Assembly (NCBI GenBank): GCA_001828935.1
Contig: MHZX01000092.1
Span: 1-49,997 of the forward strand
Source: Rhodocyclales bacterium RIFCSPLOWO2_02_FULL_63_24
GTDB lineage: Bacteria > Pseudomonadota > Gammaproteobacteria > Burkholderiales > Rhodocyclaceae
Direction: 5' to 3'
Length of the DNA: 49,997 bases
Numbering within the stretch: the first letter of the stretch is position 1; each line of letters begins with the position of its first letter. The translations under genes and the position numbers were made by a program. A model generated the notes under the pieces. That model did not search any database. It saw only the letters and a program-made list of their open reading frames with translations, and had not been told where the DNA came from. Positions 30,773 through 41,187 of this stretch are shown piece after piece.

Positions 30773-33558
30773 GGGATGGTGACTGAGCCTTCCGGGTTCT
30801 GCTGGTTGATCACGCCGTAGCCCGGCACGTTGCGCCTGAGTATGTCAAGAGGGTTGGAGCCGACCTTGGCGAAGCCGCTCAACTCGAGCTGGAAGAACAG
30901 TACGGTATTCGACACCTGCGTCTGGGTGGCGAGGCGCTGCATGACGACGCGCCCGATCCAGCAGCCGCCGTCGTATTCCAGGCCGGCGACGGATTCGATC
31001 ATGCGGCCGTCCTTGGTCGAGTAGTTGAAGCGACCCACCGCGTGCCAGCCGCCGAAGACCGGCCATTGGCCGGAGATGTCCAGCTGGCCAAGCTGGTTCC
31101 GGGTGTAGCGGTAACCGGCATTCAGCACCTTGCCCGCTTCGGGCTGATAGCGGCCGCCGAGGTTGAGGCGCTCCATCCGGCTCTCCCGCGGGTTGTACTG
31201 GACGCCAGCGTCGGCGTAAGTCTTCGGCAGGATGCGGCCGGAGAGCGAGGCGAGGAAGTCGGTCTGGCGGTCGCTGCGCAAGATTTCTGCGGGCGCCGTC
31301 GCGGTTGCCGGCAGGCCGACGTTCTGCGTGCTGAAATAGAAGCGCTGACCGAAGGCGGCGCGCAAGATCTCGGCTCCGGTTAGCGGATCCAGGAGGCGGG
31401 AAGTCAGCATCGCCGTGGCCTGGTTGGCATCGCCAATCCGGTCGCCGCCGCCGTAACGGTTCTCGCCGAAAATCTGGGCGAAGTTGAAGTCGGCGATACC
31501 TGTATCGAATACCGGAATCAGGCTTTGATCGCGTACCGGAACATACAGGTAGTAAAGACGCGGCTCCAGCGTCTGGGTCAGCGATTTGCCCTGCCAGTCC
31601 AGGTCGCGCTCGAAGGTCACGCTGGAATCCAGGCTGAAGATCGGTACGTCGCGCGTGAGCTTCTGCGGCGTGCCGGCGCTTTGGCGGTCAAGAGCGTAGC
31701 GGGTGGAATGCAGGCCGAGTTTCGGGGTGATGCTCAAGACCTCGGTCTGTAGAGGCAGGGAAAGCTGGGGGTAAAGCGTAAAGCGCCGCCCCTGGACCAG
31801 GGTCGGATTGCGGAAATTGACGTGCTCGCCATTGAATGCGAAATTCATTCCCAGCGGAAGGTCGCCGCGGTTGGCGCTTACCGTCAGTTGCGGCAGGCGC
31901 CGGTAGGGCTCGGTCACCCTGGGCAGGGATGGGTCCTGCAAGGTCTGGTAGCTTTGTGCCAGCAGGTTGGCCGACCACCAGCCGCCGCCGTAGCTGAGCG
32001 TGCCCTGGCGCAGCAGATTGGTCTGGGCCACCACCGCCGAACCGCTGGCCAGATCGCTGAAGAAGGTATCGTCGGAAGCGCCATTGAGCGCCAGCGTTCC
32101 CGAAAAGCCGTAACCCAGGCTCTGGCTGTGAGCCAGCGAGTAGGAAGAGCGGCGTTTGTGCACCAGCTTGTCGTCGGGCAGGTATTGTCCCTGGAAGGCG
32201 CCGCTGTACGATGGCTGAAGATAGCGATATTCGCCGTTCCACAGCGTGCCGCGCTTGGCCATGAAGCGCGGCGCAATCGTCGCATCCATGTTTTGCGCGA
32301 TGTTCCAGTAGAAGGGCTGGGTATATTCGACACCGCCGCTGCTGGTGGAGCCAAACGTGGGCGTCAGGAGGCCGCTCTTGCGCTCGTTGTTGAGCGAGAA
32401 ACTCAACCATGGCGAGTACAGGATGGGTGCTCCCTTGAAATACAGCGTGGCATTGCGCGCCGAACCTTCCTCGTCGCCGTAGTCGAGGCGCAGATCGGTG
32501 GTGCGGGCAAACCAGTCGGGATCGCTTCCGGCGGGCGGGGTACAGGTGCTGTAGGTGGCATCGGTCAGGCGGTACTTGCCTTCGCCCTCGAAATCCATTC
32601 GCGCCGCGGTGCCCTGCCCGGTGGTGAGGTTCGATGTCAGGCGTTCTTCGTTGCCGGTCCATAGCGTGGCAGCCGATCCGGTCTTGATGCGGCGGATGCT
32701 GTACTCGGGCTGCTCGATGAAACCGGTGCTGTCGTCCATCTTCATGCGCATTTTGGGGCCGCGCACGCGATCGCCGTCGCGCGAGAGACGGACGTTGCCC
32801 TCGGCTTCCATTTCATCCGCTTGCTGCCAATAGGTCAGCCGATCGCTTTGCAGGATCGAGTTGCGTTTGCGCAACTCGACATTGCCGTCGGCGACCACTT
32901 CGACATCGTTGCGGCCGGTGATCTGGTCTGCGGCGATGAAGGTCGGCAGCGTTTCTCCCGGTCGTTTGAGATAGGGCATGACGCTGGCAGCGCTTGTGAG
33001 CTCGGGCTGCGGCAGCATTCCCGCGGCGACGTGGGCCGAATAGAGGGGTGGCAACGCGGGCCGTTCGGCGACCTGTGGCGGTTCCAGCGGCTTCTGAATG
33101 GGTGCCGCAGGCGCCGCCGCCACGTCGTCCTGGCGTCGCGGCGTTTCAGCGACCGCGGCTTGCGGCGGCGGGGCCGGTCTGGGGTGTGGCGTCGGCGCCG
33201 TACCGCCGGCCGCCGCAGGCGCGGCAACAAGCGCGGCCGGCTTGGCGGGCGGTGTCGGGCGGGACACTCTTGCGGCAGGCCGCGGAGCGGGTTCGACCGC
33301 GGGCTTGGCCTGAGCCGGCGTCAGATCGACAGGTGTGGTTGGGGTGGGCTCGATGCGCAGCGGCGCAGCGGCCAGCGGCTTCGTCGCAGCGATGGACTTG
33401 GCTGCTACCAGAGCGGGTGGCGGCGGCGTGCCGGCGCCAAGCAGGGCCGGATTGATGCGCAGGGGCGGTAGCGTTTCCGCCGTCGCGGAGCCTGCGGGAA
33501 AGGCCAGCAGGACGAGCAATGAGACGGGGCCGAATTGTCCGCGATGCGATTGAGACAT
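30769..33558 (-). CDS. lptD: LPS-assembly outer-membrane protein LptD
   Basis: 929 aa, longer than the usual roughly 780. Signal peptide ending GSATA, then an unusual Pro/Ala-rich stretch to about residue 185, then the OstA jellyroll (FIAADQITGRNDVEVVADGN onward) and the C-terminal beta-barrel. Inserts LPS into the outer leaflet with LptE. Forms an operon with surA, whose product helps fold it. Divergent from amgK across a 171-bp region. Confidence 0.95.
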   Translation of the reverse strand: MSQSHRGQFGPVSLLVLLAFPAGSATAETLPPLRINPALLGAGTPPPPALVAAKSIAATKPLAAAPLRIEPTPTTPVDLTPAQAKPAVEPAPRPAARVSRPTPPAKPAALVAAPAAAGGTAPTPHPRPAPPPQAAVAETPRRQDDVAAAPAAPIQKPLEPPQVAERPALPPLYSAHVAAGMLPQPELTSAASVMPYLKRPGETLPTFIAADQITGRNDVEVVADGNVELRKRNSILQSDRLTYWQQADEMEAEGNVRLSRDGDRVRGPKMRMKMDDSTGFIEQPEYSIRRIKTGSAATLWTGNEERLTSNLTTGQGTAARMDFEGEGKYRLTDATYSTCTPPAGSDPDWFARTTDLRLDYGDEEGSARNATLYFKGAPILYSPWLSFSLNNERKSGLLTPTFGSTSSGGVEYTQPFYWNIAQNMDATIAPRFMAKRGTLWNGEYRYLQPSYSGAFQGQYLPDDKLVHKRRSSYSLAHSQSLGYGFSGTLALNGASDDTFFSDLASGSAVVAQTNLLRQGTLSYGGGWWSANLLAQSYQTLQDPSLPRVTEPYRRLPQLTVSANRGDLPLGMNFAFNGEHVNFRNPTLVQGRRFTLYPQLSLPLQTEVLSITPKLGLHSTRYALDRQSAGTPQKLTRDVPIFSLDSSVTFERDLDWQGKSLTQTLEPRLYYLYVPVRDQSLIPVFDTGIADFNFAQIFGENRYGGGDRIGDANQATAMLTSRLLDPLTGAEILRAAFGQRFYFSTQNVGLPATATAPAEILRSDRQTDFLASLSGRILPKTYADAGVQYNPRESRMERLNLGGRYQPEAGKVLNAGYRYTRNQLGQLDISGQWPVFGGWHAVGRFNYSTKDGRMIESVAGLEYDGGCWIGRVVMQRLATQTQVSNTVLFFQLELSGFAKVGSNPLDILRRNVPGYGVINQQNPEGSVTIP

Positions 33559-33649
33559 GCCGTATCGGTAAGTTGGCGCAGCGGAGTCGAAAGGATGCAG
33601 GCGCGAGTTAGGCGTGCTGCATGGCGGGAAAGCCTTCGTCGGCCGATGC

Positions 33650-33666
33650 TAGAATCGCGGATTCTA
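33650..33666. promoter_or_regulatory. Symmetric palindrome giving a TAGAAT -10-like hexamer on both strands (lptD/amgK)
   Basis: TAGAATC-GCG-GATTCTA, perfect 7-bp arms. On + it gives TAGAAT at 33650-33655 facing amgK (ATG 33730); on - it gives TAGAAT at 33666-33661 facing lptD (start 33558). No good -35 boxes are seen, so this is a candidate bidirectional promoter or an operator. Confidence 0.4.
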
Positions 33667-33729
33667 ACACTTCATGCCTGCGGAACGCGCTCTCCGGCCA
33701 AGCTTTTGGGCGGTTCTGCGCAACTTGAT

Positions 33730-34752
33730 ATGGAACGCCAGCAGCAGATCAGGACGTGGCTCGCAAGCTTGTGGCCGGGCCGCAGTTTTACTCTGGCAGC
33801 GGCCTCCGCCGACGCCAGTTTCCGCCGCTATTTTCGCGCCACGCTGGATGACGGCGCGACGCGCATCGTCATGGACGCGCCGCCCGCGAATGAGGACTGC
33901 CGGCCCTGGCTCAACGTGCAGCAATTGTTTCGAGCGGCCGGAGCCCATGTCCCCGAGGTTCTGGCCCAGAACCTGGAACAGGGATTCCTGCTGCTTTCAG
34001 ATCTGGGCGCCACGACCTATCTGCAGGCCTTCGATGCCGATAACGCTGCGCTGCTCTACGCTGACGCGATCTCCGCGCTGGTCAAAATCCAGAAAGCCAG
34101 CCGTCCGGGTGTATTGCCTGAATATGACCAGGCGCTGTTGCGTCGGGAACTCGATCTGTTTCCTCAGTGGTTCCTCGCCCAACATCACCAGGTGATCCTC
34201 ACGCAGGGTGAGAAGGAGTCGCTGGAAGCCGTGTTCCAGCGCATTCTCGCGGTGAATCTTGGCGAGCCGAAGGTGTTCGTGCATCGCGACTATCACTCGC
34301 GCAACCTGATGCATATTCCCGAATCCGGCGTCGGCAACCCGGGCATCATCGATTTTCAGGATGCCGTGTATGGGCCGATCAGTTACGACATGGTGTCGTT
34401 GTTGAAGGATGCCTACATCGAGTGGGATGAGGATTTGCTGATCGACTGGCTGGTTCGTTACTGGGAACTCGCGCGCAAGGCAGGCCTGCCGGTGGCCGCC
34501 GATTTCGGCGAGTTCTTCCGCGACTATGAATGGATGGGCGTGCAGCGTCATGTAAAGGTACTGGGCATCTTCGCCCGGCTCTACCACCGCGACGGAAAGG
34601 ACGGCTATCTCAAGGATTTGCCGCTGGTGGCGCGCTATCTGCGCAAGGCCTGCGAGCGCTACAGCGAACTGTCGCCGCTGCGCAAACTGCTTGACCGGGT
34701 CGAGGACAAGATCACCGTGCTTGGCTACACGATGGAGAAGCGTGACCTGTAA
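33730..34752 (+). CDS. amgK: N-acetylmuramate/N-acetylglucosamine kinase
   Basis: 340 aa. Aminoglycoside phosphotransferase-like kinase with catalytic loop FVHRDYHSRNLM and metal-binding IIDFQDAVYGP. In the anomeric recycling pathway AmgK makes MurNAc-1-phosphate, which MurU converts to UDP-MurNAc, bypassing fosfomycin-sensitive MurA. The adjacent murU supports this over other kinase substrates. ATG 33730 chosen (MERQQQIRTW) as the family-typical N-terminus; no strong Shine-Dalgarno. Confidence 0.92.
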   Translation: MERQQQIRTWLASLWPGRSFTLAAASADASFRRYFRATLDDGATRIVMDAPPANEDCRPWLNVQQLFRAAGAHVPEVLAQNLEQGFLLLSDLGATTYLQAFDADNAALLYADAISALVKIQKASRPGVLPEYDQALLRRELDLFPQWFLAQHHQVILTQGEKESLEAVFQRILAVNLGEPKVFVHRDYHSRNLMHIPESGVGNPGIIDFQDAVYGPISYDMVSLLKDAYIEWDEDLLIDWLVRYWELARKAGLPVAADFGEFFRDYEWMGVQRHVKVLGIFARLYHRDGKDGYLKDLPLVARYLRKACERYSELSPLRKLLDRVEDKITVLGYTMEKRDL

Positions 34753-34788
34753 GCGTTTAGCCCGCGCCACGCGCGGACTCCAACGTAG

Positions 34789-35569
<781 letters not shown>

Positions 35570-35575
35570 CGTCCG

Positions 35576-36931
35576 ATGGATGCTTCGTCGTCACTCACCG
35601 GAAAAGCTTTCGAGGCGTATCGCCAGCGCCGACTTGCGTTGATCGAGCGCATGACACGCGGCGGCGGCGGCATCGCCGTCATCCCCACCGCGCCCGAACA
35701 GATGCGCAACCGCGACGCGCACTATCCTTATCGCGCCGACAGCTATTTTCAATACCTGACCGGCTTCGTCGAACCCGAGGCAGTGCTGGTGATCGTGGTT
35801 GACAGCAGCGGCGCGGCGGCGCAATCGATCCTGTTCTGTCGCGAGAAGAATCTGGAACGCGAAATCTGGGATGGCTTCCGCCACGGCCCGGAGGGCGCCC
35901 GCGAAGTATTCGGGTTCGATGCCGCGCATGCCATCGGCGAGCTCGACGCCAAGCTGTCCGAGTTGTTCGCCGATCAGGCGGCGCTGTGGTACTCCATCGG
36001 CCACGATGCCGGCTGGGATCAACGCATTGCGTCCGCACTCAATGCCGTGCGCGCCCAGAGCCGGACCGGCAAGCGCGCTCCGGCAACGATTCGCGACGTG
36101 CGCGCCGAGCTTGATGCCATGCGACTGGTCAAGGACGCCGCCGAACTGGCCATCATGCGCCGTGCCGCGGAGATTTCCACGGCTGCCCACATTCGAGCCA
36201 TGCGCTTTGTCGCGCCCGGCCGTTTCGAGTACGAGGTCGAGGCGGAACTGCTGCACGAATTTCGCCGCCAGGGCTGCGAGTTTCCCGCCTATACGTCGAT
36301 CGTCGCCGGCGGCGCCAACGCCTGCGTCTTGCATTATGTCGGCAACGATCGGGTCTTGCGCGATGGCGAGCTGTTGCTGATCGATGCCGGCGGCGAGCTC
36401 ACCGGCTATGCCTCGGATATCACCCGCAGCTTTCCGGTCAATGGTCGTTTCAGCGGACCGCAGGCCGACGTTTATGCGCTGGTGCTCGATGCCCAGGCCG
36501 CTGCGATTGAGGCGGTGCGCCCCGATGCCACCTTCGCCGAACCGCATGAAGCGGCGCTGAAAGTATTGGCGCAGGGCATGCTCGACCTGAAACTGCTGCA
36601 GGGTTCGCTGGATGCCGTGATCGAAGCGGAGAGCTATAAGCGCTTTTACATGCACCGTACCAGTCATTGGCTGGGCAAGGACGTGCACGACGCCGGCGAA
36701 TACAAGCAAGGAGAGCACTGGGCGCCGCTGGTGCCGGGCATGGTGCTGACGATCGAACCCGGCTGCTACATCCGACCGGCGGAGGATGTCCCCGAGGCTT
36801 TCTGGAATATCGGCGTGCGCATAGAAGATGACGCGCTGGTGACGACCGCTGGTTGCGAGATCATCACCCTCGCGGCACCGAAGAAGATCGCCGACATCGA
36901 GGCGCTGATGCGCGATGCCCGTGGCGGCTGA
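35576..36931 (+). CDS. pepP: Xaa-Pro aminopeptidase (M24B)
   Basis: 451 aa. N-terminal creatinase-like domain (RADSYFQYLTGF) and C-terminal pita-bread domain with the five metal ligands visible: LIDAGGELTGYASDITR (two Asp), the His in HRTSHWLGKDVHD, the Glu in TIEPGCYI, and the Glu in GVRIEDD. Removes N-terminal residues that precede proline. ATG 35576 chosen; no Shine-Dalgarno, 7 bp after murU. Its 3' end overlaps ubiH by 17 bp, and pepP-ubiH linkage is common in proteobacteria. Confidence 0.95.
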   Translation: MDASSSLTGKAFEAYRQRRLALIERMTRGGGGIAVIPTAPEQMRNRDAHYPYRADSYFQYLTGFVEPEAVLVIVVDSSGAAAQSILFCREKNLEREIWDGFRHGPEGAREVFGFDAAHAIGELDAKLSELFADQAALWYSIGHDAGWDQRIASALNAVRAQSRTGKRAPATIRDVRAELDAMRLVKDAAELAIMRRAAEISTAAHIRAMRFVAPGRFEYEVEAELLHEFRRQGCEFPAYTSIVAGGANACVLHYVGNDRVLRDGELLLIDAGGELTGYASDITRSFPVNGRFSGPQADVYALVLDAQAAAIEAVRPDATFAEPHEAALKVLAQGMLDLKLLQGSLDAVIEAESYKRFYMHRTSHWLGKDVHDAGEYKQGEHWAPLVPGMVLTIEPGCYIRPAEDVPEAFWNIGVRIEDDALVTTAGCEIITLAAPKKIADIEALMRDARGG

Positions 36932-38117
36932 GACCGCTCCGCCAAAAGAGAGCCCAAACAACAGTCGCCAGGTGGCGATTGTTGGCGGCGGCCCCACTGG
37001 AATGGCTCTGGCGCTGGCACTCAAGCTTCACGGTGTCGCCGCCGAAGTCTTCGAAGCGCGCGAACGCGCCGCCGTGCGCCGCGATGCCCGTGTGCTGGCG
37101 CTGTCGGACGGTGCGCGACAGATCCTCGAATGGCTTGGCGTCTGGTCGCGACTTTCCGCAACGCCGATCGAGACCATACACATCTCGCAGCGCGGTGGCT
37201 TCGGCCGCAGTTGCCTGCGTGCCGCCGAACTCGACATGAGGGCGCTGGGCTGGGTGCTGGCGGCGGGCGAACTGATCGCCGCACTTGATGCCGCAGTCAG
37301 CGCGGCCGGAATTGTTTATCGGGAGAACACGAGGGTCGGTGCCGCTCCGCCTTGCGTACCTGGAACGCCGCTCGCCCGCCGCGAAGCGGAATCCCGGGTG
37401 TGTCGAGACCGCGGGCAGGTAACGGCGGAGTTTCCGTTGACGGCGTTCGCCGAGGGCGCGGTAGAGCCTGGTGCCGGCCAGATGCGCGATTACGGCCAGC
37501 ATGCCGTGCTGTGCACTGTCACGCTGGCCGAGTCGCACCACAATGTCGCCTTCGAGCGCTTCACCAGCGAGGGCCCGGTGGCGTTGTTGCCGTATGGTGA
37601 GCGCTATGCCGTGGTATTGACCTGTGCAGACACCGTCGCTGCCGAGGTTGCCGCACTGGACGAGGCGGCTTTTCTGGCGCTGCTGCAGAGGCGCTTCGGC
37701 AGCCGGCAACGTTTCATCGCGGCGAGTCCGCGTGTCGCCTATCCGCTTGGCCTGCGCTACCGTCCGAATCCGGTGGGCGCGCGCCAGGTCTGGCTGGGCA
37801 ATGCCGCGCAGACCTTGCATCCGGTCGCCGGGCAGGGCTTCAATCTGGCGTTGCGCGACGTCTGGGAACTGGCGCAGCAGGTGGGCGCCGCCGCAGATCC
37901 CGGTGCGCCGCAAGTGCTCGCTGCCTATGCGCGCGGCCGCCGGGCTGACCGGCGCGGCGCGATCGGGTTTACCGATTTGCTGATCGACGGTTTCGCTTCC
38001 GATTTCGCGCCCTTGAGACAGGTACGCGGCGCTGGGCTCCTCGCGCTGGACCTGTTGCCGCCGCTGCGCGCCTTCGTCGCCAAGCGGATGATCTACGGCG
38101 CCCGTGCCTGGCCCTGA
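36915..38117 (+). CDS. ubiH: UbiH-type FAD-dependent ubiquinone hydroxylase with an insertion
   Basis: 400 aa. FAD motif VAIVGGGPTGMALALAL near 20-36; RDARVLALSDGARQIL; a DG-motif variant FAEGA near 178; DYGQHAVLC; and LGNAAQTLHPVAGQGFN near the C-terminus. Catalyses a ring hydroxylation in ubiquinone synthesis; which carbon (UbiH, UbiI or UbiF role) cannot be told from sequence alone. Residues about 143-169 (APPCVPGTPLARREAESRVC onward) are atypical and encoded by a palindrome-rich insert related to that in rsmA. The frame is intact. Confidence 0.88.
   Translation: MPVAAETAPPKESPNNSRQVAIVGGGPTGMALALALKLHGVAAEVFEARERAAVRRDARVLALSDGARQILEWLGVWSRLSATPIETIHISQRGGFGRSCLRAAELDMRALGWVLAAGELIAALDAAVSAAGIVYRENTRVGAAPPCVPGTPLARREAESRVCRDRGQVTAEFPLTAFAEGAVEPGAGQMRDYGQHAVLCTVTLAESHHNVAFERFTSEGPVALLPYGERYAVVLTCADTVAAEVAALDEAAFLALLQRRFGSRQRFIAASPRVAYPLGLRYRPNPVGARQVWLGNAAQTLHPVAGQGFNLALRDVWELAQQVGAAADPGAPQVLAAYARGRRADRRGAIGFTDLLIDGFASDFAPLRQVRGAGLLALDLLPPLRAFVAKRMIYGARAWP
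37341..37429 (+). repeat. Palindrome-rich in-frame insertion in ubiH
   Basis: About 80-90 bp. Carries GTACCTGG at 37356-37363 and GGGCAGGTAACGGCG at 37413-37427, the same two blocks as the rsmA insert, translated in the same frame (VPG-x-PL ... RG-x-VTA). Internal inverted repeats GCCCGC/GCGGGC and CCGCT/AGCGG. Boundaries approximate. Confidence 0.55.
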
Positions 38118-38147
38118 TATTTCGCGCTCGACAATAAATAGCCTCGA

Positions 38148-38175
38148 TTGCCGCCGCCGCGCTTTGCGCTAAAAT
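38148..38175 (+). promoter_or_regulatory. Putative sigma-70 promoter of dusB-fis-purH
   Basis: TTGCCG (38148-38153), 16-bp spacer, TAAAAT (38170-38175), 32 bp before the dusB ATG and in the 90-bp ubiH-dusB gap. Confidence 0.5.
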
Positions 38176-38207
38176 CGCGCCCTTCCCCCACCGCACTATT
38201 CCCCGAC

Positions 38208-39242
38208 ATGGACTTCCTCGGCTTTCAGTTGCGCAACAACCTGTTTGTCGCGCCCATGGCCGGGGTTACCGATCGACCCTTTCGTCAGCTGTGCAAACAG
38301 CTCGGCGCCGGGCTCGCGGTATCCGAAATGGTGACGTCAAATTCCCTGCTCTACGGCAGCGCCAAGACGCGGCGGCGAGCCGATCATGCGGGTGAGGTCG
38401 ATCCGATCTCGGTGCAGATCGCCGGCGCCGATCCGGCGATGATGGCGCAGGCCGCGCGCTACAACGCGGATAACGGCGCACAGGTCATCGACATCAACAT
38501 GGGCTGTCCGGCCAAGAAGATCTGCAACGTCATGGCCGGCTCGGCCCTGATGCAGAACGAGGCGCTGGTGGCGCGAATTCTCGAGGCCGTGGTAGCGGCG
38601 GTACCCGATACGCCGGTGACGCTCAAGTTACGCACCGGCTGGAATCGCGACAATCGCAATGCGCCGCGCATCGCCCATATCGCCGAGGCTTCCGGAGTCC
38701 GCGCCATCGCCATTCACGGCCGCACCCGGGCCGATCAGTACATGGGTTGCGCCGAATACGACACCATCGCCCTGGTCAAATCCCAGGTAGGCATTCCGGT
38801 GATCGCCAATGGCGATATCGATACGCCGCAGAAGGCCCGCTTCGTGCTCGACTATACCGGCGCCGACGGCATCATGATCGGTCGCGCCGCACAGGGACGG
38901 CCCTGGCTGTTCCGCGAGATCGAGCATTTCCTGGCGACCGGTACCGAACTTGCGCCGCCGCGAGTGGCGGAGATACACCGCATCCTGCGCGGCCATCTGG
39001 CGGAGCTTTATGCGTTCTATGGCGAGGAATCCGGGGTGCGCATCGCGCGCAAACATATCAGCTGGTACACCAAGGGCCTGGTCGGCGCGGCGCATTTCCG
39101 GCATGCCATGAACCAGTTGCAGAGCGTCGGCCAGCAACTGGAAGCTGCCGACGAGTTCTTCCTCGGTCAGGCCGCGGCAAACGAGCATCTGCGCTACGAA
39201 GACCGGTTCGATGAGCGCTTTGGGGAAATGAGGGCCGCATGA
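38208..39242 (+). CDS. dusB: tRNA-dihydrouridine synthase B
   Basis: 344 aa. N-terminal NNLFVAPMAGVTDRPFR, catalytic C100 in NMGCPAKK, then KLRTGW, IHGRTR and IANGDIDTP, and GIMIGRAAQGRPWLF for FMN binding. Reduces specific uridines in tRNA. ATG 38208 (MDFLGFQLRN) is the family-typical start. Stop overlaps the fis start (ATGA), the conserved dusB-fis operon. Confidence 0.96.
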   Translation: MDFLGFQLRNNLFVAPMAGVTDRPFRQLCKQLGAGLAVSEMVTSNSLLYGSAKTRRRADHAGEVDPISVQIAGADPAMMAQAARYNADNGAQVIDINMGCPAKKICNVMAGSALMQNEALVARILEAVVAAVPDTPVTLKLRTGWNRDNRNAPRIAHIAEASGVRAIAIHGRTRADQYMGCAEYDTIALVKSQVGIPVIANGDIDTPQKARFVLDYTGADGIMIGRAAQGRPWLFREIEHFLATGTELAPPRVAEIHRILRGHLAELYAFYGEESGVRIARKHISWYTKGLVGAAHFRHAMNQLQSVGQQLEAADEFFLGQAAANEHLRYEDRFDERFGEMRAA

Positions 39243-39469
39243 GCAGCGAAATCCACGACTGCGTGCGCCGCAGCCTCAATCGCTATTTTCGCGACCTCGA
39301 CGGCCAGGCGCCGCATGCCGTCTACGACATGGTGTTGAAATGCGTGGAACGGCCGATGCTGGAAGTCGTGATGAAACAGGCGGCAGGCAATCAGACCATC
39401 GCCGCCGAAATGCTGGGCATCAGCCGCGGCACCCTGCGCCGCATGCTGCTCGAACACGAATTACTTTAG
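39239..39469 (+). CDS. fis: Fis-family nucleoid-associated regulator
   Basis: 76 aa. C-terminal Fis helix-turn-helix: [20 protein letters not shown] then [11 protein letters not shown]. Shorter N-terminus than E. coli Fis, as usual for betaproteobacteria. Binds and bends DNA at many promoters. Overlaps dusB by 4 bp. Confidence 0.95.
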   Translation: MSSEIHDCVRRSLNRYFRDLDGQAPHAVYDMVLKCVERPMLEVVMKQAAGNQTIAAEMLGISRGTLRRMLLEHELL

Positions 39470-39485
39470 TTCTCCCGAGGTTCCC

Positions 39486-41078
39486 ATGAAAGTGACACAG
39501 GCGCTGATAAGCGTATCCGACAAGCGCGGCACGGTGGATTTTGCCCGCGGCCTTGCTCAACTGGGAGTCAGACTCCTTTCCACCGGAGGCACCGCCAAGC
39601 TACTGCGCGATGCCGGGCTCGACGTGACCGACGTCTCCGATTACACCGGTTTTCCCGAGATGCTCGATGGTCGCGTCAAGACCTTGCATCCCAAGGTGCA
39701 TGGCGGCATTCTCGGCCGCCGCGACCTGCCCGAACACCTGGCGGTCATGGCGCAGCATGGCATCCCGGCCATCGACCTGGTGGTGGTGAATCTCTATCCC
39801 TTCCGCGAGACGGTAGCAAAGCCCGGCTGCACGCTCGAAGACGCCATCGAGAACATCGACATCGGCGGGCCGACCATGGTCCGCGCGGCGGCCAAGAATC
39901 ACGGCAACGAGCAGGGCGGCGTCGGCGTAATCACCGACCCCGAGGATTACGCGCCGATACTTGAGGAGCTCAAGTCCGGCGGCAGCCTTTCCTACAAGAC
40001 GCGTTTCGCCTTGGCCAAGAAGGCCTTCACCCACACCGCGCGCTACGACTCGGCGATCGCCAACTGGCTGACCTCGCTCGACGAACAGAACAAGCCCGGC
40101 GTGTTTCCGGAGAAGCTGCAACTGGCGTTCGACAAGGTCGAAACCCTGCGTTACGGCGAGAACCCCCACCAGCAGGCGGCCTTCTACCGCGAGACGGTCG
40201 CCGTGCCCGGCAGTATCGCCAGCTATCAGCAGCTCCAGGGCAAGGAACTGTCCTACAACAACATCGCCGATGCCGACGCGGCCTGGGAATGCGTCAAGGC
40301 CTTCGACGCGGCGATCGCACCGGCTGCCTGCGTCATCGTCAAGCACGCCAATCCCTGCGGCGTGGCGGTCGGCGCGAATGCCCTGGAGACCTATCGCCAG
40401 GCCTTCAAGACCGACCCGACCTCGGCCTTCGGCGGCATCATCGCCTTCAATGTGGCGATCGACAAGGCCGCGGCGGAAGCCATCGCCGGCCAGTTCGCCG
40501 AAGTCATCATCGCTCCCGAAATCACCACCGAGGCGCGCGCCGTGTTTGCCGCCAAGCAGAACCTGCGGGTACTGGTGGTGCCGATGGTGGCAAATGCGGG
40601 CAAAGTCGTCGGCGCCTTCGACTACAAGCGCGTCGGCGGCGGTCTGCTGCTGCAGAGCGCCGACGAGGCGCGCATCGTCCAGGCCGACACCAGGGTGGTG
40701 ACCCAGCGCGCGCCCACCGCGCAGGAAATGAGCGACCTGTTGTTCGCCTGGCGCGTCGCCAAGTACGTCAAGTCGAATGCCATCGTCTATTGCAAGGACG
40801 GCATGACCGTAGGGGTCGGCGCCGGCCAGATGAGCCGCGTCGATTCGGCGCGCATCGCCGCGATCAAGGCCGAGAACAACGGCCTCACCGTCGCCGGCTC
40901 GGTGGTCGCTTCGGACGCCTTCTTCCCCTTCCGCGACGGCCTCGACGTGCTGGCCAAGGCCGGCGCGACGGCGGTGATCCAGCCCGGCGGTTCGGTGCGC
41001 GATGCCGAGGTCATTGCCGCTGCGGACGAGCAGAACCTGGCGATGGTGTTCACCGGTTTCCGCCACTTCCGCCACTGA
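39486..41078 (+). CDS. purH: Bifunctional AICAR transformylase / IMP cyclohydrolase
   Basis: 530 aa, full length. N-terminal cyclohydrolase ([33 protein letters not shown]) and C-terminal formyltransferase with the KHANPCG motif and AFGGIIAFN. Performs the last two steps of IMP synthesis. 16 bp after fis, so expressed with dusB-fis. Confidence 0.97.
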   Translation: MKVTQALISVSDKRGTVDFARGLAQLGVRLLSTGGTAKLLRDAGLDVTDVSDYTGFPEMLDGRVKTLHPKVHGGILGRRDLPEHLAVMAQHGIPAIDLVVVNLYPFRETVAKPGCTLEDAIENIDIGGPTMVRAAAKNHGNEQGGVGVITDPEDYAPILEELKSGGSLSYKTRFALAKKAFTHTARYDSAIANWLTSLDEQNKPGVFPEKLQLAFDKVETLRYGENPHQQAAFYRETVAVPGSIASYQQLQGKELSYNNIADADAAWECVKAFDAAIAPAACVIVKHANPCGVAVGANALETYRQAFKTDPTSAFGGIIAFNVAIDKAAAEAIAGQFAEVIIAPEITTEARAVFAAKQNLRVLVVPMVANAGKVVGAFDYKRVGGGLLLQSADEARIVQADTRVVTQRAPTAQEMSDLLFAWRVAKYVKSNAIVYCKDGMTVGVGAGQMSRVDSARIAAIKAENNGLTVAGSVVASDAFFPFRDGLDVLAKAGATAVIQPGGSVRDAEVIAAADEQNLAMVFTGFRHFRH

Positions 41079-41098
41079 GCATGAGTACAATTTCCCCA

Positions 41099-41121
41099 GC
41101 CCCCTTTCCGGGAAAGGGGGC
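41099..41121 (+). repeat. GC-rich hairpin between purH and purD
   Basis: GCCCCCTTT-CCGGG-AAAGGGGGC, 9-bp perfect stem, followed by a GGTTCGCTCCGCTCC run like that in the pgk-pyk gap. No U-tract, so not a classical terminator. Confidence 0.5.
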
Positions 41122-41187
41122 GACTACGGTTCGCTCCGCTCCACTTTGGTTGGCTGCACCTCCTTGGGGCGGCCCGGCGGAGGCGTC

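Noticed and set aside
35615..35635. Extra copy of the dispersed 25-bp repeat in pepP
   Set aside because: It encodes an ordinary part of PepP (YRQRRLA) and could match by codon bias; kept out of the family.
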